In this document: in pieces, positions 35,319 to 45,636 of the stretch
Layout of the letters: the number at the start of each line of letters is the position of its first letter
Position numbering within the stretch: position 1 is the first letter of the stretch
DNA from: Stachybotrys elegans
Taxonomy: Eukaryota; Ascomycota; Sordariomycetes; Hypocreales; Stachybotryaceae
Assembly (NCBI GenBank): GCA_020746835.1
Contig: JAGPNK010000007.1
Coordinates: forward strand, 372,001-436,000
Direction: 5' to 3'
Length of the DNA: 64,000 nucleotides
Notes under the pieces: generated by a model
What the model was told of the DNA's origin: nothing
Databases searched by the model: none
Seen by the model: only the letters and a program-made list of their open reading frames with translations
Made by a program: the position numbers and the translations under genes

Positions 35319-37484
35319 TTGGCGTGGTGTTTGATGTCTTTGGGGGATCGCCTGGCGTGTGGGGACCCAAGGAGGCGCGTAGTCGGGATGGTTGACGGAG
35401 GTAGAGAGAAGCGAGTGGTGGGGTATGGTGAGTATGTAGGTGCAATCCGGTCGGAAAGGCAAGGCACGGTCAGGTCAGGTAAGGTATGCTGTTATGCCTG
35501 TGCCTATGTGGGAGGGCGGGCGGAGGGTCGCTGAGCGCACTGCAGAGGCGCACGACTGAGATTGCAACTGGCTGGCTGCCACGAGGCGGCCGAATTCGCG
35601 GGAACGTGTCCACGGGGACTCTCGAGGGCGAGCCTTTGGGAATCGATTCGATGTGGCCGTGGATAATCTGCTGGAGGGAGAGGAGGAGGGGGGGGAGGAG
35701 GCGAGGGGGGGAGAGACGGGAGGAGGGACAGCAGCAGCAGGCCACAGAGGAAACGGCTACTCCAGCTTAGTATGTAAGATAGGTAGGCAATCAATGCAAA
35801 GGAGGGTGAGGAGCAGATGGGGGAGCCAGTCGAATGGAATGGAGCTGGAAAGCGATGGGAGAAGGAGGGCCAGCGTCGGCACCTAAGCCAGGGAGGCGAG
35901 CAGGGGTGGTGGTGGTTTACTGGTTTGGTGGTCGCTGGTCGCTGGTGCTGCTCCGCTGTTGTCTGTGTCTGGTATTGTCGATGTAATGCAATAGCCGTAC
36001 CGAAACACCACTGCAGCGATGAAACGAGAATGCCAGTTTGCTGAACCAGAATCGGCTGGGTTCGATTGCTCCTTGCTCGACTATGCGCAGACGGCCCGGG
36101 AGGGGGATTGGAGAATAACGGATGCGAGGAAATCCGTCGTGTGTTGATGACGATGAAGCTGGTAATTAATTACCTACTAGATATTTGCTCGCCGGAAGCC
36201 AATCTGTGACAGGATAAACTCTTGGGCACAGTACATAAGTTGCCCGCCAGAGGGGGGGACTCGCGGGTGGTCTGGTGATGACGGGATGCACCTAAAGCCC
36301 GGGGCGCTGGCATCTGGGCAGATAATTGCAGTGCACCCAGGCCCAGGGACCACTGAAGGCACCAAACCAACGGATGGGCCTTACCTAAGACTGGGCGGCC
36401 TGAGCTTCCAGGCGGTGAAAGGCGCTGGGCGGGCTTCAGGCAAGGAGCTCGCTCCAGCGGCAGGCACTGGGCAGGTGATTGAGGGATATGACTGGCCAGG
36501 GGGCCCAAGGAGCTAGCCTGTGGGTGGGGGCATCAGGGCACATGGCAATCTCAACAGCTCCTTGCCTTATCCATTCCCCGAGACTTGCATGAATGTGATT
36601 TCGTGGCTACGTATTACCAGGCTCTTTTAGTCACGGCATGCCTGCCCAAGGGGATGTTTTCCTATTTTCGAAATGCGGAAACCGTGCCGCTCCTTACGTG
36701 AGGTGAGGTGCTTTCAAGTTCCAGCCACGACACTGTGATATGGTTGGAGGTTCAGCTCCACTGTTAGCAGCAGACCCTTCCTGGCACATGCTCGCAGTTA
36801 GTCGCTGTGGTACATCCCTAGCGCCATTTACAGCCATCCATGGAATCGCCACTAGCCGTCCGTGCGCTAGCTCCTGAAGATACCTCGCTCCTAACAAATG
36901 GAAGCTGTGAGTTGCGTTTACGGGGAGAAGGCAAACAAGCTTCCAGGTTAGTACCGAAGTAGTCGGTCAGAGAAGAGGCCCAGCATCACTGTTGAACACG
37001 AAGCATCACTTGACCAACTGCGGCTTCTATTTATTTTCATAAGCCTGGAAGCGATAACAGGAAGCTGCTTTATACTTACTGTGGTCGGAGTATCCCTTCT
37101 CTTCTTTGGCTGGGCCCTGCTTCCTGTCTGGCACTGGATGACGAACCGGCCAGTACCTTAACAGTAACAGATACAGTCGCAATATCGTCTACACACTGTC
37201 CCAGCCTTTCACCACCCTCAAAGAATATGCGATAACGCTATGCGTATATAGCAGCGCATCGCGCATCGCGAAATGTGAGTAGCCCAAATATGCGCAGCAT
37301 TGATGCAAGAGTAAACTCTGACTTTATCAGGTACACCTGGAAATAGGAACCAGAGGAAACGTGGAGTGGTTGTCGCGTCCTTTGGCGCAAAACTCAGTGA
37401 AAGCTCTTCGAGCCCTACACATCTATGTTTGATGAAAGGGACTTTGATTCATAGCCGCGGAACCTCGCCATAGCACCTGCATCT
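35319..37484. other. 2.2-kb divergent intergenic region of rts1 and tfc1
   Basis: Both start codons face away from this stretch, so it holds two promoters. The rts1 side (35319-35960) is strongly strand-biased and includes a G-rich polypurine tract on the + strand, listed separately. The middle has no gene with support. The tfc1 side is unremarkable; a GCATCGCGCATCGCG direct repeat lies near 37255-37269. Confidence 0.5.
35673..35728 (+). repeat. G-rich polypurine tract upstream of rts1
   Basis: About 56 bases are purine except for two C residues, with G runs of 8 and 7 and several GGG steps. On the rts1 coding strand this is a polypyrimidine tract 355-410 bp before the ATG. CT-rich tracts near start sites are common in filamentous fungi. 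The G runs could also form a quadruplex. Function is inferred only from position and composition. Confidence 0.7.
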
Positions 37485-39417
37485 ATGGATCCCTCTCAGT
37501 CCGTCTCCGATGCAGAGTCTCGAAGCTCTAGCAGGGAACCTTCTCCCGCAAAGCCTTCACCTGAGGATTCGGCGCCTAGGTATCCCATCCCACTGCGAGC
37601 GTTGAGCGCCGTCGAAGTCCCTGCTACCGTCCAGAATGTCGACCGAGCCGTCCGGGCCTTTGGAAAGCACCCGGATCTCAGACATGTGAGCTAACCCCCC
37701 GTGCCTTGCTGGTTCATCCTTTTGACAACTCTTAGGTTCTTGATCCCACCAGAGACTCAATACCTCTGTATCTCGACCCGGATGATCCCACGTGCAAACC
37801 CATCATGTCGCATAATGCTCAATCCCACAATGTTGTCCTCAGAGTGACAGTCCCGAAGAGGACTGGGAGAAAGAGGAAACGTGGAACAGACGGGCCGTGG
37901 CAAGGCGACTTCGAGATTCCTGATCAAGCAGAATCTTCACCCGACCCCGTAATATGTTCTTATGCGAGACGAGACGACCCCAAGGTTCTGCGACGAAAAC
38001 TGGAGGATAACGTGGGAAAGTATGAAGTGGAAGCAGTTGGTCTGGTCAAGCACACTCATCGATTCCGCGGGTTGGCCGACTTCCACTGGGACTTATCGAG
38101 CTCAGACTTTGCTCAACGATATCTCAATGAAGTGCTGCCTGGCAACGGTAAGCTGATTCGTTTCTCGCATGCCGCACATCACCTAACCCTTTCGCAGTCG
38201 AGTCGCTCAAAAATTTCAGCTTCAAGCCGGGCATCGATAAAGGTCCCAATGTCGACATCATCCCACCCCCAAACTTCACCAACACGAAGCTGCCATTCAA
38301 CTACTTCTTCTCTCAGAACCCCTATGTCAGAGCTACGGCGGATGGCGACACTATAAACACTACGGCTGTGAAACAGGTCGGCTATTTCATCGGAGCTGAG
38401 GATCCCACGCCAACCGAGGCCCAACTGCCACCTGACATGATGGACCCTCGCGTGGTAGACGTAATCGGGCAACTCGAGGCAGCTTTCGAGGATCGGCCCG
38501 TATGGACTCGTCGATCGCTGCTTAACCATTTAGGTGGAAAGCTCCGCAATTGGAACGAGCTCAAGAAGTATCTCAACTATGTAGCCTACCAATTCAAGGG
38601 AGGCCCTTGGCGTGACGGCGTGGTTCCCTACGGCGTGGACCCCCGATCCGACCCCAAGTATCGAATCTACCAGACTCTCATGTTCAAGCTCCCGAAGCAA
38701 AAGAGAGCCCAAAAGGATCAGACATGGCATTCTCTACGAAGGCAGCAGATGGGTCCTGCCAAGGAGTTTCTCCCCGAACTCTCCGAGAGCCACATCTTCG
38801 ACGGAGATACCTACCATACCGACGGGAAAGTCTGGCAGGTATGCGACATTACGGATCCGCTCCTACGTGATCTTCTGGAGAAGGCGGCCGTCCGACCAAC
38901 ATGGGACGCTACGAGCGGATGGTACCATGGCGGTCTCTGGGCCAAGGTCAAGGCGATTATGAAGACAAAGCTGGTAGCCATCCAGTTTGGCCGGCGCGTT
39001 ACGAGACTCGACTTTGCGCAAACCCTAGAGGCAGGCGATATGACGCCGGTGCGAACCACGTCCTCGGCAACGTTCCATATCCCGCTGCCAAACCTCAACC
39101 TGACAGATGTGGAGCTCACGGAGCTGAGGGGTAGAGAGCCTGCCAAGAGGAGAAGGCCCAAGGGTTACAGTGTGAGGGTTCGTGATCCGCACAGGGGCAA
39201 GGAGGGCTCGGTCCGATCATCTACGGCACCGGAAACGCAAGCCCTGGAAGAAGGACCGATGGGAGAAGGGGTTGACGAGTTTGGATCAGACGGAGAATTG
39301 GATGGCAGCAGTGATGCCGAGGGCGATGTTGATGCTGAGGGGGAGAGCGAAGAGGAGGTAGGGGAGGAGGAGGATGCCAGTGAGTACCCGAGCTTCATCG
39401 GCTCTGCATATGACTAG
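37485..39417 (+). CDS. TFIIIC subunit, Tfc1/Sfc1 (tau95/GTF3C5) family
   Basis: Predicted 610-residue protein from three exons (37485-37685, 37736-38147, 38198-39417). Both introns are 50 bp, the second with a CTAAC branch site. TFIIIC recognises the A and B boxes of tRNA genes and recruits TFIIIB for RNA polymerase III; this subunit contacts the A-box side. The N-terminal dimerisation part has IPLRALSAVEVPATVQNVDRA and later VLDPTRDSIPLYLDPDDP. A mid-region FSFKPGIDKGP...NFTNTKLPFNYFF follows, then the winged-helix-like segment FEDRPVWTRRSLLNHLG...LKKYLNYVAYQFKGGPWR (about residues 300-350) with VPYGVDPRSDPKYRIYQTL. The C-terminal 80 residues are very acidic, as in the family. All three exons are needed to rebuild conserved blocks, which supports the junctions. 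Confidence 0.92.
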
Positions 39418-39940
39418 TACCATGCCTAGTTGACTGCTTATCGGCATGTAAGGGTGAATAATAAGAGACTAGTCTGTGCTTGATTGAGCTGTTCCTTGCT
39501 GTGTAACAGTGGTGAGCTACTTTCACGGCTAGATGCTTGATAGCAGCCCAATGTTTGCTCAGCGGTGTGATGATCCTAGAAGAAAGAGGACGTGCCAGCC
39601 GAGCCACGAAGAATTGGTCATGTCTTGATTGTAGGTTCAGACGAAGGCGTTTTGTTTGGTCCGTGCCATGAAAATGCCAGCTGCAGAGCCGGTATCAAGC
39701 AGCTTGCCGCAGCAGCTTAGGGTGCCCTGGTATTTAGGAGCATTCATCGGCCTGTCGTCTGCTTTCAGCTGCCACTTCCCTTCTCCCTTGCGCAAACCCC
39801 CGGCTTGGGCTTCTCCAGCGCAGCAAACACTCGGGCCTGGACTCATTCTTTCTGCTCCCTTCGTGTGCAAAACCTGCCTTTCGAACCTTCCACAGACCCA
39901 GCTACCGCCGTCCACGTCTACATCCCGTTTACGGTCCAGC
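39418..39940. other. Intergenic, tfc1 3' end and zinc-finger gene leader
   Basis: These 523 bases lie between two plus-strand genes. The half nearest the zinc-finger gene is C- and T-rich. The reading frame of the zinc-finger gene is open back to an ATG at 39668, but the peptide there looks like translated leader rather than protein. Confidence 0.5.
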
Positions 39941-40965
39941 ATGGAGAACAACCCCTCAGCCATGAACGGAGAGAGCTGCGGGCAGTGGCTTTGCAAGCCC
40001 TGCTACGTTCTCTTCGGCAGCCGTGAGGCCCTCATCGAGCATCAGCTACAGATGCGAAAGGCAGGCGAAGCAGGGCACATATGCTGCAAGGTCTGCGGCC
40101 AAGGCTTTGTCCACGAGAAGCTCGAGCTGGCTCACATGCTAGAAGTAAGATACCCCCTTGGTCTACCCTTCCTGTGCACCTCGTTTTGACAATGAAATAC
40201 TAGGTACACAGCAAGGAGCAGGGACTCGACTGTCCTGGCTGCACCAAGGGCCCTTACCCTCGGCTGGGGAACCTTCTGCACCACATCGAGACGGGCGAGT
40301 GCACATCGCTCAGCCTCTCCGAACTAGAGCGTATGCGCATCAAGAAGCTCGACTTCGTCCGTAAGCTCCGGGCCCTCACCAACGACACCGTCAAGTCGGA
40401 TTACTCGGCCTACGTGGATCCATATCACAAGTTCAACGCCGAGGGGCGCGGCGTTCAACAAGGAGTGGGCAGCCTGGCTGCGGAGAACGTACCCCTTCAC
40501 CCGGAGCATCCCAACTTCCGGTCCGCCCATTACTACAACCCGTACTCTGAGAAATACTCGTGCCCCATGATAGCATGCAAGTGAGTTTTCGTACTCGTAC
40601 TTGGCTCGAGGCAGTCCCGCTGACACTGCCACAGCAAGACATTCGCCAAACCCAAAGGGCTCGTCAGCCATCTCCTGTCCCCGGTCCACGGCACCAAGGT
40701 ATACCGATGCCCATACTGCAACTCCGAGTTCAAGTCGCTCCAGAGCATCGCGTCGCACGCGGAGTCTGCGGGCGTCAGGTGCAAGCTCCGAGGCACAGAC
40801 CAGTTTGGCGCCTTTATCGACCAGCTGACAGCTGGGCTCATCGATGTCCTCAAGGAGCGACACGACGATGGAACCCCCAAGTTCAAGACCAATGACCAGG
40901 CTCGCGACAAGATTGCCAGCTTCCGCGCCAATGAAGTAGCCGAGAACAGTAACGCGCAAGCTTAG
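39941..40965 (+). CDS. C2H2-type zinc-finger protein
   Basis: Predicted 303-residue protein from three exons (39941-40144, 40204-40580, 40635-40965). Introns of 59 and 54 bp have GTAAGA/CTAG and GTGAGT/ACAG ends. Cys pairs with spaced His residues appear in at least four places: CKPCYVLF...EHQ near residue 15, CKVCGQGF...H....H across the first junction, CPGC...HH near 80, and C....CNKTFAKPKGLVSH plus CPYCNSEFKSLQSIASH near 195-240. The linkers and extra Cys are irregular, so these are divergent fingers. Fungal proteins of this shape are usually nuclear nucleic-acid binders, but no target is known. The start at 39941 (MENNPSAMNG) is preferred over the in-frame ATG at 39668, whose extension is low in plausibility. 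Confidence 0.82.
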
Positions 40966-41724
40966 ATGTCGGGGCAAAAGGACTGGACTTGGGTTCGGGA
41001 TTTGAGCAACTTAGGCTTGGAGTGGGTGGTGTAATATGCCCTTTCTCTTTTCTTCTTCTTGCAACGCATCCTGGCGTCCTTTCTTCTCTTCTTTCGAACC
41101 TCCAGTCTCCAAGGTAGCACTCTAATATAGACACCCAAGGCAGCTCTGGGTGTTGTTGACTCGCCAGGTAGCATTGTCTCCCAGTTAGCCCCGCCTCACA
41201 AAGTGATAACCAAGCATGACCTGACTCTCAGTGGCTTCAGGTCAGGCCCTGAAAGGACGGGACGTACCCATTTGAGCTTGTTGTCAAGGTCAGAAAGATC
41301 GATAGTATCGCCTCGCCTGGCCTCGTCCCCCACTGTCCATGTGGTGGTAGATGGCGCCTTGCCCCTTTGAGCATCCCGCAACCCCGATCCCTGCAGGGGA
41401 TTTCCCCCTTGTAAGACTCCGCCTCCAATCCGCCTGTTCGCTACGCGGTCCGCCGCCCCTGATGACCTAAGAAACCCTTGGGCGAACGTCTCCCCGAGCT
41501 TTCCAGGCCAACAAATCCCCAAACACTTGGTGACGACGACGACGACGAACGACGACGACAACGACAAGACGAATCGCATCCCCCACATCCCGCACTCTTC
41601 GACCATAGATGGAATCTTTGTAGGCCGAATTGCGAGCCGTGATACTTCTCTCCTCTCCCCCGTTGGTGGGCGGGTAATGGGCTTAGGAGACGACGATTCC
41701 AGCACCTCGGATCGCCATCTCACC
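40966..41724. other. Intergenic, zinc-finger 3' end and pfa3 upstream region
   Basis: These 759 bases lie between two plus-strand genes. A GAC-rich patch (41531-41572) sits about 160-190 bp before the palmitoyltransferase ATG. No separate gene is seen. Confidence 0.5.
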
Positions 41725-43451
41725 ATGGCTCGTCGCTGGGCTCGCAAGGTTGAGAGGGCGTGCTATGCCTTCGTCCGGTACCTACCACTGGTCTTCGTCT
41801 ATAGCTTGACATCATGGGCGGCATGGGTCGTGATCCAGGTCGGATGGGATAGCCGGAGGAGCAGATGGGTTGGTACGTGGCTCCCTCGCAGCACAGCTCC
41901 ATCTGATGTTGGATACCGATGCCGGCTGCCGCACACAAGCCTCTTTCAGCGCTGACGTGGAATCTAGGTACTACATCGTCCGTTGTAGGCGTCCTCATCT
42001 ACGCGCTCCTCAACTGGTCGTACACAACTGCCGTCTTCACGCCGCCGGGCTCCACGACCAACGACGACGGCTACGGCCTCCTCCCCACGCAGAACGCACC
42101 GACGGCCACCTCCTTCACCGTCAAGAGCAACGGCGACCTTCGATACTGCAAGAAGTGCCAGGCCCGCAAGCCCGACCGCGCGCACCACTGCTCCACCTGC
42201 CGACGATGTGTCCTCAAGATGGACCACCACTGCCCCTGGCTCGCGACATGCATCGGCCTCAAGAACCACAAGGCCTTCCTGCTGTTCCTGATATACACGA
42301 CAATCTTCTGCTTCTACTGCTTCGCCATCACCGGTTCCTGGGTCTGGGCGGAGATTCTAGACGATGTTCAGACCGTGGATAGTTTGCTCCCCGTCAACTA
42401 CATCATGCTGAGTGTCATTAGCGGCATCATTGGTGTCGTTGTCGGTGCTTTCACCACGTGGCACATCATACTAGCGAGCAGGGGCCAGACTACCATCGAG
42501 TGCCTGGAGAAGACCCGATACCTCTCCCCGTTGAAGGCAACCTTGAACCGCGCCCATAACGTGGCCAGCCGGATGCCCCATGCGGCTCAGCAGCTCGTCG
42601 ACATGCACGCCAATGCGATCCCGGGAGTTACAAGACCAGAGGAGGGCGAAACGCGGCTGACGTCGGAGCTTTCGCGGTCTTCGTACCCGTCCAACGAGGC
42701 CCAGCCAGTGTACCAGAGCTACCAGGAGCGGGAGCGGCAACAGGCCCAGAAGCGCTACGAAGAGTACCTCGATGAGCAAGACTCGGAGAAGCTGCCGCAC
42801 GCCTTTGACCTTGGCTGGAAGCGCAACCTCGCTCACCTGCTCGGGCCTTCGCCCCTGCTCTGGTTCGTCCCCATTTGCAACACTACGGGTGATGGCTGGG
42901 CATGGGAGGCGAGCCCCAAATGGCTGGCTGCCAGAGAGAGTCTGCGCCGGGAACGTGAGGAACAGCGCAATCGTGAGATCAACGCAGGATGGGGCAACGG
43001 CGGCGACGAGTCTCCCCCCATCATCCACACCGAGATGGCAGACGGCCCGAGGAAGCCTATGACCAAGGCTGATCGAGTTCTCGGCCGCGACCCGAACCTG
43101 TACGCCGACGACACGCAGAGCTTCCCGATGCGCCGCCTCAGCCCCCGCGGCCGCACCATCGAGGAAGAGCTTGACGACCTAGACAAGGAGGACGAGGACG
43201 ACGTACCCGCCGCCGCCGCCGCCGGCAACCCGAAGCAGAACACCCACGCCAGCATCAGCCCCAACGCCAGCCTCAGCCGCGAGGAAGCAGAGCGCCGGGC
43301 CATGGACGTGGTGACCAACGGCGGCGGCTGGGGACGCAGCGGCGCGAGCGGCATGCTGCGCAAGGGGAGCACGCACTCGCAGAGCAGCCTCGGCGGCCGA
43401 GCCTCGCACAACAACAGCACGAGCAACTTCCAAGACGACGGGGTAGACTAA
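41725..43451 (+). CDS. pfa3: DHHC palmitoyltransferase, Pfa3-like
   Basis: Predicted 543-residue protein from two exons (41725-41872, 41968-43451) with a 95-bp intron (GTACGT to CTAG) joining SRWVG to TTSSVVGVL. DHHC enzymes attach palmitate to cysteines of membrane-associated proteins; yeast Pfa3 acts on vacuolar Vac8. Two membrane segments (about residues 17-37 and 53-72) precede the cysteine-rich domain (CKKCQARKPDRAHHCSTC..CVLKMDHHCPW, DHHC near residue 136). Two more follow (about 155-175 and 195-220). The TTxE motif (GQTTIE) comes right after the fourth. FDLGWKRNLAHLLG plus WFVPI matches the Pfa3 C-terminal half, and the tail is acidic, Ala-rich and disordered. The ATG at 41725 (ACCATGGCT) has a strong context. 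An in-frame ATG at 41677 would add 16 residues. Confidence 0.9.
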
Positions 43452-45636
43452 ACAAGGGCAGGAGGAAGAAGGAAAGGGATTTAAAGGGTTGTTTTTTTGT
43501 TCTTCTCTGCGGATAACTATGCTTTTCGTTGCTTCTTGACCAACTACCTGTTTTGCTGTTGGTGATGTTGTTCTTCTTCTTCTTCTCCTGATTCTCTCTT
43601 TCATGGCTTGACGGAACACATACAAGAGAGAGAGACAAAGAGAGGGTTTCTATGTGTATAGGTAGGTAATAAGACAGTTGGGACAGTCTTTGTTTTCTTT
43701 GGCCTCTGTTAATGAAAGCGCAGTAATGACGATTCTTGGTACCTTGCCCAGGCAATTTCTCCCTCTCCGCCACCCTCTCATTTCCCATGCAAAGGGTCCA
43801 TGGATATACATCTTGGATATCCGTTTCTCCCCATCTAATACACAAAACGCATCCCCCCCCCTCTCATCTCCCAGGCTATTCCAGCTCGCTCCACGCAAAA
43901 CCCTCGAAGCCTCCATCCCTTCTTTCACTGCCTGCCGGCCCTCTCTCACTCTCTACACGCACACCCTCTGTTCCTCCTCCCCAAATTTCGTGGGTCGACA
44001 AACCCTGGCGATCCACGACGATCTTTCTTTATTCCCCCATTTCATCATCATCATCATTGCCATCCTCCTTCTCCCTCTTTCTCCGTTTACCACCGCTCTA
44101 GCCGCCTACACACACACCCCCCTCCGCCCCCCCTTCCCCCCGCCCGCCCTTCTCTTTCATGTACCGCAGATCCCCGGTGCCGAATGCGCAATCCGCACAT
44201 GCCAACCCATCCACCCTGTCAGACGGCGTCATCACCCAGATAGAGGTAGAAGGGAATGAGAGAGAGACCCGCGTGTTGGCGTGTTTCATCTTTTTAGCCC
44301 ATGACCACCATGTGTTTGCCAAGTTTCTGTACCCATGGTACATACATGGACAGCCACGAGCATCGCGGCAAACATTCACTCCCCCTCCCCCCCACCGTTC
44401 TGCATCTTTTCCCTCTGACTTGGCGACGCTCGTACATATGTACGTATGTATGTACGTATGTCAAAAAGTCAGTCACATGCCTCGTGGATCATGTCGCAAT
44501 CCACTCCTCCCCCTCCGGAGACGACTGTCCACCATCTGTCAAATCTCACGAAAACGTCTTTCACACCGCGTATCCGTTTTGCTTTGTTGTCAAGCGCCTG
44601 TTGATCCGAAAATTTGTCGGTTCCCACACTTCAGACCATGATGGTATTGCTGCTGTAGATCAGTTTTGGCACCAGCCATACCCTGGGCCAGGGCTGTGCC
44701 TTGGTTCTGTACATGTCGGAATGAGGCAAACCGATGCTACGTTGTGACCTAGACCCCAGACGCCACCATCGACCTGCCAGCTCCGATCCACAGATCTTCT
44801 GCCCTCCAACTCATGTCATGGTGAGCTACGTATCATCACAATCTCCCGCGCCGCCGTCTGCCTCCATCTCCGGCACATAGCGGCACATTACCAAGGAAGC
44901 ATAGTCATGTCCCAGCGAGGTCAAGGATAAAGGTACCTGGATAAGCAAGCATGGTGGTAATGGTTTCAATATTGAGAGATTAACGCCTAGATGATGCTTT
45001 ATAGATTCTTGATCCCCAGACTAGGTTCCCTAACCTGTCTTGTGCCCTGTTCCCATCCATATGCAGCGTCCCGTACATGACCGGCCCAGGATTCAAGCTG
45101 AAATGCAACGCTATTGGCAGTTGAGACAGAATGCAGATCGTAACGGCAGACGCGAAAGTGAAAATGAAGAACAAAACCAAAACATGACCATAAAACGGGG
45201 TTCCGACCTATCCATTCTATATGACCGCGGCAATCTTGTGCCGAATGCTATGCTCCTCATGAGAGACTGGGCTCTCTCCGATACCAAACACGGGTTAAAA
45301 TCATTGTGAAAGCAAAAAGAGGGAGGGTTGTGAACGCCTTGGGGGTATATATCCGCCTTGCCCTGATCTTTTGGTGAAACTCATGCGCCTCGTGTGACAA
45401 TAAGATAATATACATGAATCGTAACATGACATGACCTGAAAAGAAGAAAGAAAGAAGAAAAAAAAAGGGATATGGGAAAGAGAGAAAGTAAAAAAGGAAG
45501 AGAAGTGTGAGTGGAGAGATCGTTGAATGACCATGGAAATGGACCTGCCGTCCAATCATTCATTGTGTGTCGATCAGGCTACTCAAGAAGTAACGGAGTG
45601 TCGTCGAGAACGGAGGCGAGACATGAGAGCCGGAAA
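43452..45636. other. 2.2-kb gap between convergent genes pfa3 and plc1
   Basis: Two 3' ends normally need only a few hundred bases. This gap contains a long CT-rich stretch on the + strand (about 43750-44160), a TCA microsatellite (44045-44060), and a 12-bp repeat at 44439-44461. An ATG at 44160 follows the CT-rich stretch and opens a frame (MYRRSPVPNAQSAHANPSTL) that could be a first exon, but no convincing continuation was found. No gene is called. Confidence 0.5.
44439..44461 (+). repeat. 12-bp tandem repeat TGTACGTATGTA
   Basis: One full copy at 44439-44450 and eleven bases of a second at 44451-44461 stand head to tail, preceded by a related GTACATA word. It is a short purine/pyrimidine-alternating tract inside the pfa3-plc1 gap. 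Confidence 0.8.

Noticed and set aside
36050..36080. Possible tRNA B box (GGGTTCGATTGC)
   Set aside because: Neither a paired T-stem nor an A box can be drawn upstream.
39668..39940. N-terminal extension of the zinc-finger protein to an upstream ATG
   Set aside because: The extension reads like translated CT-rich leader; the ATG at 39941 starts just before the first finger.
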